From Nymphalis io (Eukaryota > Arthropoda > Insecta > Lepidoptera > Nymphalidae), in contig NC_065895.1 in NCBI RefSeq assembly GCF_905147045.1, positions 11,785,001-11,849,000 on the forward strand: a stretch of DNA of 64,000 bases. Reading direction: 5' to 3'. A model generated the notes under the pieces. The model was not told the origin of the DNA. It ran no database searches and saw nothing but the letters and a program-made list of their open reading frames with translations. This document shows, one piece after another, positions 51,104 to 61,328 of this stretch (the first letter of the stretch is position 1; every line of letters begins with the position of its first letter). Position numbers and translations under genes: made by a program.

Positions 51104-51109
51104 AATAAA
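51104..51109 (+). terminator. Poly(A) signal, distal paxillin end
   Basis: AATAAA 219 bases after the stop of the long form, in an A-run. Later sites are possible. Confidence 0.5.
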
Positions 51110-51129
51110 AAAAAAACCACGGCGCAGTC

Positions 51130-54100
51130 AAGATAGTAACCTATTTTATATTTTTAATAAGTGACACAGATTAAAAACTTTATTTAAAAAGAGTATTGTA
51201 TTGTATCGTAAAATATATGACAAACATTTCTTCTAAAGAAACAAATCGCGTAAAAAAATTGCCGTAGATAAAATTAAATTATATTTAAAATTCGATTCTA
51301 CATTAGATTTGATCAAAAATTCAAATTACAAACTTGCTCACTTATAAGAAATTCTATTATGTATATAAATCAATTAATAAATCTTTGGGAGTGCTTAGAC
51401 GGTGTCGTAATTAGATGACACGAGTCAAGGTATTATAAATAAAAAAAAAAAGATATTTAAACGATGTACGGCCCTACTCATAAACGTTGCTTAGAGGCTG
51501 TTTACTGAAACACTATTTTAGCTCTTTCTATTGTTATTAATGTGTCATTCGAAAGAAGAAGACAGCATTATTTAACTTATCACCCGCTAGAAAACGTTTA
51601 TAGTTAAGGCCGTAAGTCTTTATGTAAAGATTCTGTAGATTTAGTTATTAACATGTGATGAAATAAAAAATGGTGTTCGAAAATTATGGTACTACTTTAA
51701 ATTTAATCTCTTTTAATGTATTCTCGGTCTAAACAAGTCATAGACGTTGATATATAGAAAAATCTGACGATCTATAAATTTTTAAATTCGATATATAAAT
51801 TAAAAATGCCATGTTCATATATTTATAATTAAAAAAAATACACGCCAGCTTTTATAAAAAAAATATAAGTTGGTACAAGTATATAAAATGCTGGTTTGTA
51901 ATATACAGTCTATTATAATTCTTACTCAATACTTTTTTAAGTTCTTATCTTCCATTAGATTAAAGCTGTACAGTTTAATGCTATTGTTTAAAAGGTACAC
52001 TATTACCGTAATTATTTAAATGATGACATTGCACAGTATCTGCATAACCTTGTAACCAATCAACAATGTTTTTTACGCGACAGATTGATTTCGCTAGCCA
52101 GTCAGCTTTGAGTTACGTTGCCGAAATTTATTTTTGTATGTACCAGTTAATTAATGAATGTCACGTCTGACATCTATAACTAAAATTAAGAACAACATTT
52201 TTAATCTTAATATAAATAATAATAAAAGCTCCAAATACAACTTCCAGTGAATAATTCTGCGCTATAGCGACTTTTTTTTAAGGTTTGGAGTACTGTGCAT
52301 TGTCTACTTTAATACGAGTTTTATTTTTATTTAAAACTTGTACTACTATGTTATCGCTTTTAGATTGATAGGATTGAGTGCCAAACTTCATTAGGCAGTC
52401 CATACTCACGGTGATTATATTTACTTCAAATGTTTTATTTAAGTTTTTATTATCTATCTAAAAATAATATGGTATTAAAACTGACAAGAATATTGTAATG
52501 TCGAGAAATAATTTTATTTAACCTACAAATGCTTATAAGAACTTGTTTTTCTATAGGTTTTATTTTTTATATATTTAATCTTGGTACGTGCAAAAGTATT
52601 ATATCATTCAGTCAACTGCATTATAAAATAATTGACAAATATAAAAAAGTATTATATCTGACTACTACTGTAGTAGAAATAAAAGTCATAAATAAATAAA
52701 CTATATAAAGATTAATTATGGTACGAAAATTAACATATTAAGATTTTGTTTTGATTCACCGTGGGTAAACTCCATTTTCTGATCGGCTCGATAACTGTGT
52801 GTGTGTGGGTTACATTAACCACCAGGAGTTTAAATGTTGGTAAGATTATATAAGAGATAAGTTTTTATTGAATCTGTAATATTTTAACAAATATATTTAA
52901 TGTTTTTTTGAAGATGTGTGTCTTTTATTTTTAGAGAGGCAACTTTACGCGATGAGAATATAAATTTCAAGGTCGAATTTAAATGCATCAATATACTACG
53001 TTTAGTTACTATGGACTAATTTAGAATAGTAAGTTGTTTATTAATTCTTTGAATTAATTCATTTTGAAGGCTCACGGTAATTTTCAGATTACATAGATAG
53101 GTACAACGTACTACGACATCGTCAAGTACTAAACATATGTATTTATACTTGGGACGACTTTCAAACAGAAATGAAATAATCTCTGTCAAATTAATTATAT
53201 TTGGTCAGTGGGAATTTGTCCTGTTGCTTTCCAAAGATTGTAATAAGCTTAAGCCCGGACAAGCAGCGCTAAATTTTCATGTGCTTAAATTGTGTTTACA
53301 ATTATTTATCTCGTGTTCAGTGTTGAGGAAAAACATAATCCGGAAAATTGCATGAGTTGAATTATAATATACCACATACTCGTATAATCCACCATTGTAA
53401 CCATCATCCGCATTGTATGAACGTGGTGAACTAAGCTCCCAACCTTCTCTCCAAATAGAGAGGAGGCCTTAGAAAAATGTTTATTGAATTTTTACAACAA
53501 TTGTAGCATTACAAACTCGTTACAAGGGCCCCTTTACTAGGTTTAAACCCGTGTTACTGTACAAGACAAAAAAAATTACCAATAATTATTTTTTTCTTGG
53601 TGAATCTAGTTGCCGTAATGGCTTTTACCGGTACATAACTTTTAATCTTGTAAAATAACGATTCAAAAATGCTAATAACCGTAACAGCCTGTGAATGTCC
53701 CACTGCTGGGCTAAAGGCCTCCTCTCCTCTTTTTGAGAAGGTTTGGAGCTTATTCCTTAAAAACGTATTTTATTTATAATGCTAATAAGAGCGTACTAAA
53801 TAAAGTACATTTAGATTTGTTAGTTAACAAACTAAATTAAACGATATATGTATTTCTTAACAAGTTCAAATCTAAATGGATTTATAATGAATATTAAAAC
53901 GATAAAACAACAGCTACACACGTTACCTTGAGACTACTAGAATTTTCTGTGCCAATCGATAGCGGTCATCAATTATTCGTTATCGGCGGCTCGTATCGAC
54001 ATTTCCAATCAATATATTATGGTTTTAACGCTTCAAGTTGTTTTTAGTACTAATAGCGTATAAAACATAAAAATATGGTGTATGTACCTTTTCATAAAAT

Positions 54101-54655
54101 AAACGTGACTTACAAATTATTTAAACCTTCATATCTTCCTTGTTTGATGAATAAAATTATATACTGTTCGTAAAGTAATATCGTATTTATTATAAATAGG
54201 AAACAAAATTATTATTTATAGTTTTCTTCATTTTAAAAATAATTTAAATAAATCCTTTTTTTTAAATTTCATTTTCAGATTCGATTATCTCGTTACTTGT
54301 TACTGCAATCGATATCAATTTAAAAGGTGGTACGTACTTTAGCACCACATCTTTGTCTATTTGGTTTAAAATTAATTAGTACATTCAAATTTTAAGTAAT
54401 GTGCGTGGATTGCATTTTATAAGTTAAATACATTCATTTTATTTTTATTATAATTTTATTCAATTGTTATAATTTAGTAGGAAAAAATATGTATAAATAT
54501 ATCCTAAATTATGTAACACCTCATTCAATCAGAAGTTGGGTTATATTTATTATTCAATTTTCAATCCATCTAATCCAATCTTAGTTCTTTAGAACTAAGA
54601 TCAACAGTGAATGATCAATAAAACTCATTATGTTTATGCATTAAGCAATAAAACC
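51130..54655. other. Intergenic stretch between paxillin and Xbp1
   Basis: AT-rich. It contains a decayed SINE A at 53245-53475 (+), a SINE A 3' fragment at 53682-53755 (-), and a repeat at 51475-51600 related to 28855-28985. No gene recognised. Confidence 0.65.
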
Positions 54656-54676
54656 ACAACATTTCACAGAACAATG

Positions 54677-54682
54677 TTTATT
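54677..54682 (-). terminator. Poly(A) signal of Xbp1
   Basis: AATAAA on the minus strand, 192 bases after the XBP1s stop codon. Confidence 0.6.
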
Positions 54683-54873
54683 TACAGCACTTATTATATA
54701 CATCCCTACACTGCTCACCGATTTAATTTGAAAGAGCAGCCTATTTAAACAATAAATATATATTAACTTATTTCTCATTTTTTAAGCTTATCTAACATTT
54801 ATACTTAAACCAATAATTTGTAAATATTCTTACAAACTAATCAGTCTTTGGTGAGAAAATGCTGAATTTTCTC

Positions 54874-55422
54874 CTACGCTAGGCCTGGAAATAATTCTGA
54901 GAAAGATTCACACCAAAAATCTGATAAGTCCATTGTTTCATGGTCACTGAGCGGTGATGATAATGATTCATAACCTAAATCTGAGCTTAAGCTTGTGTGC
55001 GAAGGCGAAACTCCGAGATAGTTCTCTTCCAATGACTTCGGAGATAATGTAATTGGTGATAGTAATTTCATGTCACATTCAATTGAGATTTCCGAACAAT
55101 TATTCGTTAATGTATTAAAATCTGTGTCCACATTAAACACGGGCACTTCTTCAACTTGATCGTCACATGGAACTTCTACTGTTACACAGTCATTAGCTTC
55201 ATAACTTGCGTAGAACATGTCCCCTTTGTCACCGTCTTCTTCTTTAATTTGTACTTCATCTGTGCTGGGGTAGGGATGTGCATAAGAGTGCTGTGCTAGT
55301 ATCCTGTCAACATCATGTTTGAGGCTTTCTAAGACTCCACCTTGACTGGGTTCCAGTTGCTTTGTTGAGGACCCCACCACTTGATTTCCTTCAGGGCACT
55401 CTCTACTGTCCCCGACTTTGAT
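54874..55422 (-). CDS. Xbp1: Xbp1 exon 4, transactivation end
   Basis: It follows a tattag acceptor. In the spliced frame it encodes 182 acidic, Ser/Asp/Glu-rich residues ending SDFWCESFSELFPGLA. The ELFPxL end corresponds to the C-terminus of vertebrate XBP1s. The first 94 bases are also read in the unspliced frame, which stops at 55331-55329. Confidence 0.95.
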   Translation of the reverse strand: MKVGDSRECPEGNQVVGSSTKQLEPSQGGVLESLKHDVDRILAQHSYAHPYPSTDEVQIKEEDGDKGDMFYASYEANDCVTVEVPCDDQVEEVPVFNVDTDFNTLTNNCSEISIECDMKLLSPITLSPKSLEENYLGVSPSHTSLSSDLGYESLSSPLSDHETMDLSDFWCESFSELFPGLA

Positions 55423-57243
55423 CTAATATAAAAAAATAAAAGAATTATAATTAGACCCAATTAAAAAAAAAAAAACTTTTTTAATATAAGAGAATAGTTT
55501 GTATAAATATTTTTTACTTAAACTTAAGTAGTACAGTTTTCAGCCTACAGTTAATAAATAAAGGATCTATACTTGTTACATCTTAAGAAGTAAATAATAC
55601 ATGAATTGCCTTTTAACAGACAAGTCTAAGGTATTTCTATTGATTGCAGAAGTGTATAAAAAATTGCATCATTTATTTATGCAGTATAGTGATAAAAAAC
55701 CTGAATCACTATGCATAATACTTATTTGCATAACTTGTGTTTGTTTAGAAGAAACAAGGATTAATAAAATGTCAGTTCCTCATATTTTTAGCTAGCTGAT
55801 ATAAAACTTGTTTGTATAACACTATATTATTAGTAACTAATTGTTTAGATTTTTGTATGACAAACCATTTTGCTTGTTTTTTATTTTGATTGGTACAAAT
55901 CTCTTTGAGATGACTTAACTTGTTTTAGAAAAAAGAAACGAATACATAAATTATTACACCACATTACAATAAATGATGCAATACTAAAGGAAACAGCATC
56001 TTACATCTTCAATCTCTGCTGCAGGGCTTGTATCAAATTCTTTGAGAAGTGAGTCGGCAAGCTGGTGTAATGTGTCGAGGTACTCTTCAGAGTCGAGATG
56101 GGCGAGGAGGTCTGCGAGAGGAGGCACATCGCCAGCAGCAGACGCGCCGCGCGGATCGCCGTCGGGTGCCCCTCCTGACATTCAAAACATAAAAATGCTG
56201 TTACAAATGCTTCTAGACTAATTTTATATTACACTTATTCTTCTCACAACTACGAGAATTGAGTATTTTTAAGTATTTTATATTAATTTCAATTATATCT
56301 TAAGCTCTATTGTACAATTCAAGCTTTGTAAGGTTTATTCGAAACATAATACTAAAAACTTTTATCGTATTTTAGCTTTATTACAAAGATAGCACAAGTA
56401 ATTGGTAATGTTATTGTATTTTTATACATATATGTAATATCATGAAGCTGTAATATGTCAAATTAAAATAAAAACAAACCTTCTGCTGAGGTTGAGACTC
56501 TGCTGGTCTCGGGGTACCCGCGACGGTCCGCGCCGCGGCCTCGCTGCGCAGCGTTGCGTTCTCGCTGAGCAGACGTTCGTTTATCGCCTTCAAGTTCTCA
56601 ACTTCACTGACTAACCGCTCGTTCATATCAAGGCATTCTTTAATACGACTCTCCATTTCGTCCATTTTCGCCTTTTTCCGATCTCTCGAAGTTTGAGCCG
56701 CTACACGATTCTTCAGCTTCCTGAGTGATGTAATAATAGTTTTTAAATGATATACTTTTAAAAGTTTTAAGATTATACCATATTCTTTAATTTAATACAT
56801 CCAATAAATGAATGATCATAAATAATAGTTTAGGTATTGCATAAAAAATTAAATTGCCATAGCGAGTCTATATTGTTATTTTTAATTGACAATGTCGTTA
56901 CTTTATAACAAAGTAATTTGTCTTAATATATAATACATATTACCCATTATTGGCATACATCATTTGGGACAATTTCATTATCTTGAGTACCTATTTCTAG
57001 AACAAACTGACTGACACGCAGGCAATAATTTAGCGTTATAGTTATTTTATCTACCGATTATTACTTAACGCTTATAACAACCATATATACTCACTTTCTT
57101 TGCATTTTTTCTTCCCATGTCAAATGGTCCAGTCTTCGTTTTCTGGACGGTGGATTTGGAGCCACGTCGATCACGACTTTAGACTCCATATCATCCACCG
57201 CCAGATAACTATTAGGAACTGTGATAATAATTGGTGCACTCAT
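54874..57243 (-). CDS. Xbp1: XBP1, bZIP factor of the unfolded protein response (gene model)
   Basis: Four exons: 57243-57095, 56720-56480, 56174-56005 and 55422-54874. On ER stress IRE1 cuts the mRNA to switch frames and produce the active factor. The basic region holds KLKNRVAAQTSRDRKKAK (residues 51-68; NxxAAxxSR signature). A zipper with heptad leucines and methionines follows to about residue 107. With the predicted 17-base IRE1 intron removed, the frame gives 363 aa: a GD/PR-rich stretch, a leucine-rich acidic helix (LADLLAHLDSEEYLDTL), and the conserved end WCESFSELFPGL. Without removal it gives 217 aa. The start is the ATG at 57243; an upstream in-frame GTG is not a start, and a TGA lies further upstream. 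Identity is very secure. Confidence 0.96.
55329..55422 (-). CDS. Xbp1: XBP1u C-terminal tail (arrest-peptide-like)
   Basis: The unspliced frame continues from exon 3 and ends KEIKWWGPQQSNWNPVKVES, then TAG. W203, G204, Q207, W210 and P212 have the same spacing as WGRHQPSWKP in the mammalian XBP1u arrest peptide (recalled from established knowledge). In mammals this tail stalls the ribosome so that the mRNA is held at the ER membrane for IRE1. Confidence 0.8.
56005..56174 (-). CDS. Xbp1: Xbp1 exon 3, dual-frame exon
   Basis: 170 bases open in two frames. The spliced frame (phase 1 entry) encodes GGAPDGDPRG, then LADLLAHLDSEEYLDTLHQL and ADSLLKEFDTS. The unspliced frame (phase 0 entry) encodes IRAARLLLAMCLLSQTSSPI, a hydrophobic stretch placed where the membrane-targeting region of mammalian XBP1u lies. 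The acceptor is gtcag and the donor gtaaga. Confidence 0.9.
56480..56720 (-). CDS. Xbp1: Xbp1 exon 2, basic region and zipper
   Basis: Phase 2 in, phase 0 out (acceptor ctcag, donor gtttgt). It encodes the bZIP core and the linker ending PRPAESQPQQK in the unspliced frame. The predicted IRE1 intron lies entirely in its last 23 bases. Confidence 0.94.
56486..56502 (-). promoter_or_regulatory. Xbp1: Predicted 17-base IRE1 intron
   Basis: The 5' site is a perfect hairpin: stem GAGAC/GTCTC (56510-56506 with 56498-56494) closing the loop CAG|CAGA (56505-56499). The 3' site has the same loop at 56488-56482, closed by CCT/AGG; the last G of that stem is contributed by exon 3. Both loops fit the IRE1 rule CNG|CNGN. 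Seventeen bases equal 2 modulo 3, so removal shifts reading from the unspliced to the spliced frame and gives PRPAEGGAPDGD. Confidence 0.75.
57095..57243 (-). CDS. Xbp1: Xbp1 exon 1
   Basis: Forty-nine codons plus two bases, from MSAPIIITVP to LDHLTWEEKMQR and the first two bases of a lysine codon, then a gtgagt donor. It holds the start of the basic region (RKRRLDHLTWEEK), typical of insect and vertebrate XBP1. Confidence 0.95.
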
Positions 57244-57298
57244 TTTGATAGTGTTAGTACCGTAATATATTAACACACCGAACTTGCATCAGCTCTAA

Positions 57299-57306
57299 TT
57301 TTTATA
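57299..57306 (-). promoter_or_regulatory. Candidate TATA box of Xbp1
   Basis: TATAAAAA on the minus strand, about 60 bases before the ATG. It would place the start of transcription near 57276 and leave a 5' UTR of only about 33 bases. A short upstream frame (57289-57254) would then lie at or above the cap. Confidence 0.4.
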
Positions 57307-57309
57307 AGA

Positions 57310-58240
57310 CGATCGCATACTCGTACAACTTCAAATTTCACACATTTGCTAGAAAAAACTTCTATGATATTGTTTCGTCAGAACACAATAAACACTTACG
57401 TCGTACATACTCAAGCTCATGTCAAGCATTAATGCGATTTTACTGTTCTCGAAAACGCGTACGTGCTGTTTTGTGATTGGTGTACATATCAAATGGGCGT
57501 ATCCGATAAGGAAAGATATCATACTTTAGAAAGGGATAGCTATATGCACACTTGAGGAAAAGTGGAAAAAATAAGTGTTAATAAAATGACGCAATTTGCT
57601 AAGTTAACTGAGTCATAATATTTAGATAGTTTTTTAGGGAATTCATAACGGTTAGGTTACAATGACTTTTATTAGGAAAATTATTATTTACCGTTATAAT
57701 CTTGCAGACAATAGTAGTGATGAGTGAGTTTTCATTTCAAATTGTCTGTATATTTGATTATTTATTTAGTTTTCATACTTATGTTTAGTAATATGTATTG
57801 AAAATTTATTTATAAAAACTAGATATTTTACAAAAATTACATTCTCTAGACTAAATTAATAATATTTATAAAATAAAATTATTATTTGGCTATCATAAAA
57901 TTATAATTGAAGAAAAAAATGTGATTACATTTTTTTTTCGTATATCATTAAAAGTAAACAGGGAAATAAGATGCGACTTCATTAAGTATGTTTAGGGCAA
58001 ACATGCCTAATGAAGATAATCATTAAAATTAAAAGCCAACCTCCACATTTTTTTTATAAAGTTAAATGTTAAATGACAACCTTAAATGCTATATGAATGT
58101 GTCATATTGTCTCAATCGAACTTATAATATAATAAATTTTAATTAAGCAGATTTTTAATTTCCAAACGATAAAATAAAATTGCGAAATGACAACTATATG
58201 TCAAATGTCAATTTACTACGAATAATATACCGTCTGTGTC
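57310..58240. other. Divergent Xbp1/CSN5 intergenic region
   Basis: About 0.93 kb between two head-to-head genes. The Xbp1 side holds the ERSE-like element. The CSN5 side is AT-rich with no repeat recognised. Confidence 0.6.
57462..57480 (-). promoter_or_regulatory. ERSE-like element upstream of Xbp1
   Basis: On the minus strand CCAAT is followed by nine bases and GCACG. The ER stress response element is CCAAT-N9-CCACG, so only one base differs. It lies about 200 bases above the predicted start, fitting self-activation by XBP1/ATF6. Confidence 0.45.
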
Positions 58241-58270
58241 TATAAAATAGCGATATTGAATTATTTCAGT
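58241..58270 (+). promoter_or_regulatory. CSN5 core promoter
   Basis: TATAAAA at 58241-58247 and a TCAGT initiator at 58266-58270, 27 bases apart from the first T to the initiator A. This leaves a 5' UTR of about 48 bases. Spacing and motifs fit an arthropod core promoter. Confidence 0.6.
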
Positions 58271-58315
58271 TTTGAATAGAAGATTGCATATATTTAATAT
58301 AGTAAAGCTTTTAAA

Positions 58316-58470
58316 ATGGCTTCGACTAGTGCAGATTCCCAATCATCGATAGCACAAAAAACTTGGGTTATGGCTAACAATATAGAAGCTGTGTCCAGTG
58401 TTGACGACATTTATCGTTACGATAAAAAACAACAACAAGATATTTTAGCAGCAAAACCATGGGAAAAAGA
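58316..58470 (+). CDS. CSN5: CSN5 exon 1
   Basis: From MASTSADSQ to KPWEK and two bases of the next codon, then a gtatgt donor. An open frame runs on into the intron but is not protein. Confidence 0.95.
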
Positions 58471-60130
58471 GTATGTTAAAATGGAAAAACACATCGTTTA
58501 TTTATTTTTATTTCCACTACTAATTAATATCTTTATTTATTTCAGCCCACATTTTTTCAAAGACATCAAAATATCAGCTCTCGCTTTATTAAAAATGGTT
58601 ATGCATGCTCGATCGGGCGGTACTTTAGAAGTAATGGGACTACTTTTAGGTAAAACACCTATTTTTAGTTTAATTTATTTACAATTTGTAATCCTTAACA
58701 TTCTTTCATCTATGTTGTTATAACAGGCAAGGTTGATGCAAATACAATGATAGTGATGGATTCGTTTGCGCTGCCCGTGGAGGGTACAGAAACACGAGTA
58801 AATGCACAAGCACAGGCTTACGAGTATATGACTGCTTATATAGAGGCTGCAAAGCAGGTTAGCCATATGAATAAAAATATTTTTTTAAAGTAACATACAT
58901 TGAATTTAGATTACTCACTCATCTCTCAATTTGAAATCTTCTTTTGAAAAATATTCCATTATATACATATTAAACAGATATTATATACTTTTAACTATTC
59001 ATCTTCATTAGTAACTTGGATGTAAGCTGTTAGGGCTTAAAATATTCATATCCTTTTCTTATTATAAAGAGTAGAAAGGGAGAGCTAGTTTTAGTGATGT
59101 GAAATTAGTTTATAGATATAGATAATTTTATTTTTATTTCCAGGTCGGTAGACATGAAAATGCAATTGGCTGGTACCACAGTCATCCTGGCTATGGTTGC
59201 TGGCTGTCTGGCATTGATGTATCAACACAGATGCTTAATCAAAATTTCCAAGAACCATTTGTTGCTATTGTCATTGACCCTGTCAGAACTATTTCAGCTG
59301 GAAAAGTTTGCTTGGGTGCTTTCAGAACCTACCCTAAGGTGAGTAATTTATGGTTTTTGACACCATGTGTTATTTATTTTCTTTAATATATTTTTGTTCT
59401 TATTAAGGGTTACAAACCAGCCAATGAGGAACCCTCAGAATACCAAACTATACCGCTTAATAAGATAGAAGACTTTGGAGTTCACTGCAAGCAGTATTAC
59501 TCATTAGAGGTATCATACTTCAAGTCATCTCTGGATAGGAGGCTGCTGGATTCTCTTTGGAATAAATACTGGGTTAACACATTGAGCAGTTCTAGTCTGA
59601 TCACAAACGCTGATTACACAACTGGTCAGATATTTGATCTCTCTGACAAACTGGAACAAAGTGAAGTTTGCTTAGGTAAGATATTTGTATACCATGTTAC
59701 CATATATTACCATGATTTTAAACTATTTTACATTTAATATTATATATATTATTATATTATTAATTATTGAAGAATTTCATAAATCACATAAACACAATGT
59801 GTGATTTGTGAACCTACACTCATTGATAAGCTTTAATCAATTTTAATGTTAACTTTTACTAGTATTTACAGGAAAAAATTGAAATGCATAATAAACTATA
59901 ATATATTGAAAAAATAATTATTATTAATAATTGTAGGCCGTGGCGGCTTCATTGTTGCTGGTGCTGACCCACATGAGAAAAGAACTGAAGACAAATTAGG
60001 AAAGGCAACAAAAGATGCATGCAAGACTACAATAGAAGTTATTCATGGACTTATGGCACAAATGATTAAAGACAGACTTTTTAACAGCGTCAGCGGCAGA
60101 CCGGCACCTGCTATACCTATGATTGAGTGA
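58316..60130 (+). CDS. CSN5: COP9 signalosome subunit 5, JAMM deneddylase (gene model)
   Basis: CSN5 is the metalloprotease subunit that removes NEDD8 from cullins within the COP9 complex. Six exons: 58316-58470, 58546-58649, 58727-58857, 59144-59338, 59408-59675 and 59937-60130. All splice sites are GT/AG, the phases agree, and the product is 348 aa (family about 335). The MPN+ domain carries the full JAMM set: E80 (LEVMGLLLG), H142, H144 and D155 in HSHPGYGCWLSGID. The C-terminus ends in SVSGRPAPAIPMIE. The N-terminal WVMANNIEAV and YRYDKKQQQDILAAKPWEK are typical of the family. No key residue is missing. It is divergent from Xbp1. Confidence 0.97.
58546..58649 (+). CDS. CSN5: CSN5 exon 2
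   Basis: Encodes DPHFFKDIKISALALLKMV and SGGTLEVMGLLL with the JAMM glutamate, phase 2 in and phase 1 out. Confidence 0.96.
58727..58857 (+). CDS. CSN5: CSN5 exon 3
   Basis: Encodes GKVDANTMIVMDSFALPVEG, TETRVNAQAQAYEYMT and the helix ending EAAKQ. Confidence 0.96.
59144..59338 (+). CDS. CSN5: CSN5 exon 4, JAMM zinc site
   Basis: Sixty-five codons, phase 0, with HENAIGWYHSHPGYGCWLSG and the zinc-ligand Asp next, then the IDPVRTISAGKVCLGAFRTY strand. A different frame over it is a shadow. Confidence 0.97.
59408..59675 (+). CDS. CSN5: CSN5 exon 5
   Basis: It starts after a ttaag acceptor with GYKPANEEPSEYQTIPLNKI and includes FGVHCKQYYSLEVSYFKSSL and LLDSLWNKYWVNTLSSS, ending in SEVCL plus one base. 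Confidence 0.96.
59937..60130 (+). CDS. CSN5: CSN5 exon 6
   Basis: Encodes RGGFIVAG, then EDKLGKATKDACKTTIEVIH and the C-terminal RPAPAIPMIE with TGA. Confidence 0.96.
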
Positions 60131-60362
60131 AGCTAAGCTGTACTTATTTTATAGTTACAGTTTATATCAAGATGATTTACCTATATATAAATGGATGTCA
60201 CTTGTTACTTAAAAACTTCGTAAATTGTATATGTAATAATGAAATATTTAGAAAAATATAATTTGTTTGACTCAGTACTTCTGATCCCTCATTGCAGTAA
60301 GATATTTACGTGGTTAAAGTGTGAATATTTTACAGTCGATTCTAATGGCAAGAGTAAAGATA

Positions 60363-60368
60363 AATAAA
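60363..60368 (+). terminator. Poly(A) signal of CSN5
   Basis: AATAAA 233 bases after the stop codon. Other candidates lie further downstream. Confidence 0.5.
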
Positions 60369-60855
60369 CTTTGATCCACAATGAATTTTAAATGTCATTT
60401 TGAAATATTGAAGTTAGTTAGTATTGTCAGTGAAGATGTTATTGAAACTTTGGAAGTTAAATTAGTTTGTGGAATAGTGACATTAATCAAGAACTGTTTG
60501 TGGTGCAAATTTGCCAGTAGCAACTCTTAAGTTTGTTTATATTTACTCCTCCTGCCACTGGAATATTGTCTGCATAAAACTTGATTTATATTATTTTTTA
60601 AAGCAACACTTAGGAAGTCATGTTTTGTAAAATACATCACTGACAAGAAATAGAATTGAAATATACCCCTTATTATACCTCAAATCATTTAATAAATCAT
60701 GGTTCATAATGGGTATTTGTGGTTGGGACATAAATTAGGTAGATACTCATTGTTACTATTTGTAAAAAAAATGCTACATTTTTCACATCATGTTGAGGAT
60801 AAAATAAAACAAACCAATAGATTATATAAACATTCTCAAATATTTATTAACCAAT

Positions 60856-61077
60856 TTACATAAAATCATTATCTTTATGTACATCTTTCATAGCTTTAGT
60901 TATACATAAAATAAAATCATAACATCTCACACGTGGAGGGCCTTCTATTAAACCAGATACTAAGGTAAAACAAGCACCAATATGTGATATCATTTGCCAA
61001 GCTCTCTTTACTTTATGAAAATCATGACGTGTTTGATGATAGAGGCTACGTTTACATTTGCATGTTTTATTTAGGGT
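60856..61077 (-). pseudogene. Unrecognised coding fragment
   Basis: A 73-codon minus-strand frame ends in TAA, with a minus-strand AATAAA at 60848-60843. The last 60 or so codons look protein-like: YHQTRHDFHKVKRAWQMISH, then IGACFTLVSGLIEGPPRVRC and YDFILCITKAMKDVHKDNDF. I cannot name the family. The first 11 codons lie within an inverted-repeat element (61045-61328). No good splice acceptor or in-frame ATG precedes it, so it may be the last exon of a gene with a cryptic acceptor, or a broken gene piece. Confidence 0.4.
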
Positions 61078-61328
61078 TTAAAATATTGTGGCTATAAGAC
61101 TGCCGCTACACAGAAAATAAAAATTCACTCACCTGTTTGACTAAATTACTAAAATTAACTTTTTTTGTCTTGATTGAATTCTAAATATTTATACTTTAAA
61201 TTGTTAATATTGATATAACGTAAAAATATATTTTGTTATATCTTTTTAACTTGATTATTTTTTGTAAGATATCAAAATGGTTAAAGTTTTAAAGTACAAA
61301 TAATATTACTAGCAAATGTAAACGTGGC
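61045..61328. mobile_element. 284 bp inverted-repeat element (MITE-like)
   Basis: Ends GCTACGTTTACATTTGC (61045-61061) and GCAAATGTAAACGTGGC (61312-61328) are inverted 17 bp copies with one mismatch. The interior is AT-rich and non-coding. No convincing target-site duplication was found. Confidence 0.6.

Noticed and set aside
56017..56028. CCCTG|CAGCAG in Xbp1 exon 3 as the IRE1 3' site
   Set aside because: It resembles the mammalian 3' site, but no partner loop lies 23, 26 or 29 bases upstream. The exon 3 frame used by the spliced form must already be set before this point.
57244..57276. Upstream start for Xbp1 adding 11 residues
   Set aside because: The codon at 57276 is GTG, not ATG, and the conserved protein starts at MSAP.
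58316..58723. 135-codon single frame at the start of CSN5
   Set aside because: It reads through the first two introns. The spliced model restores the conserved sequence.
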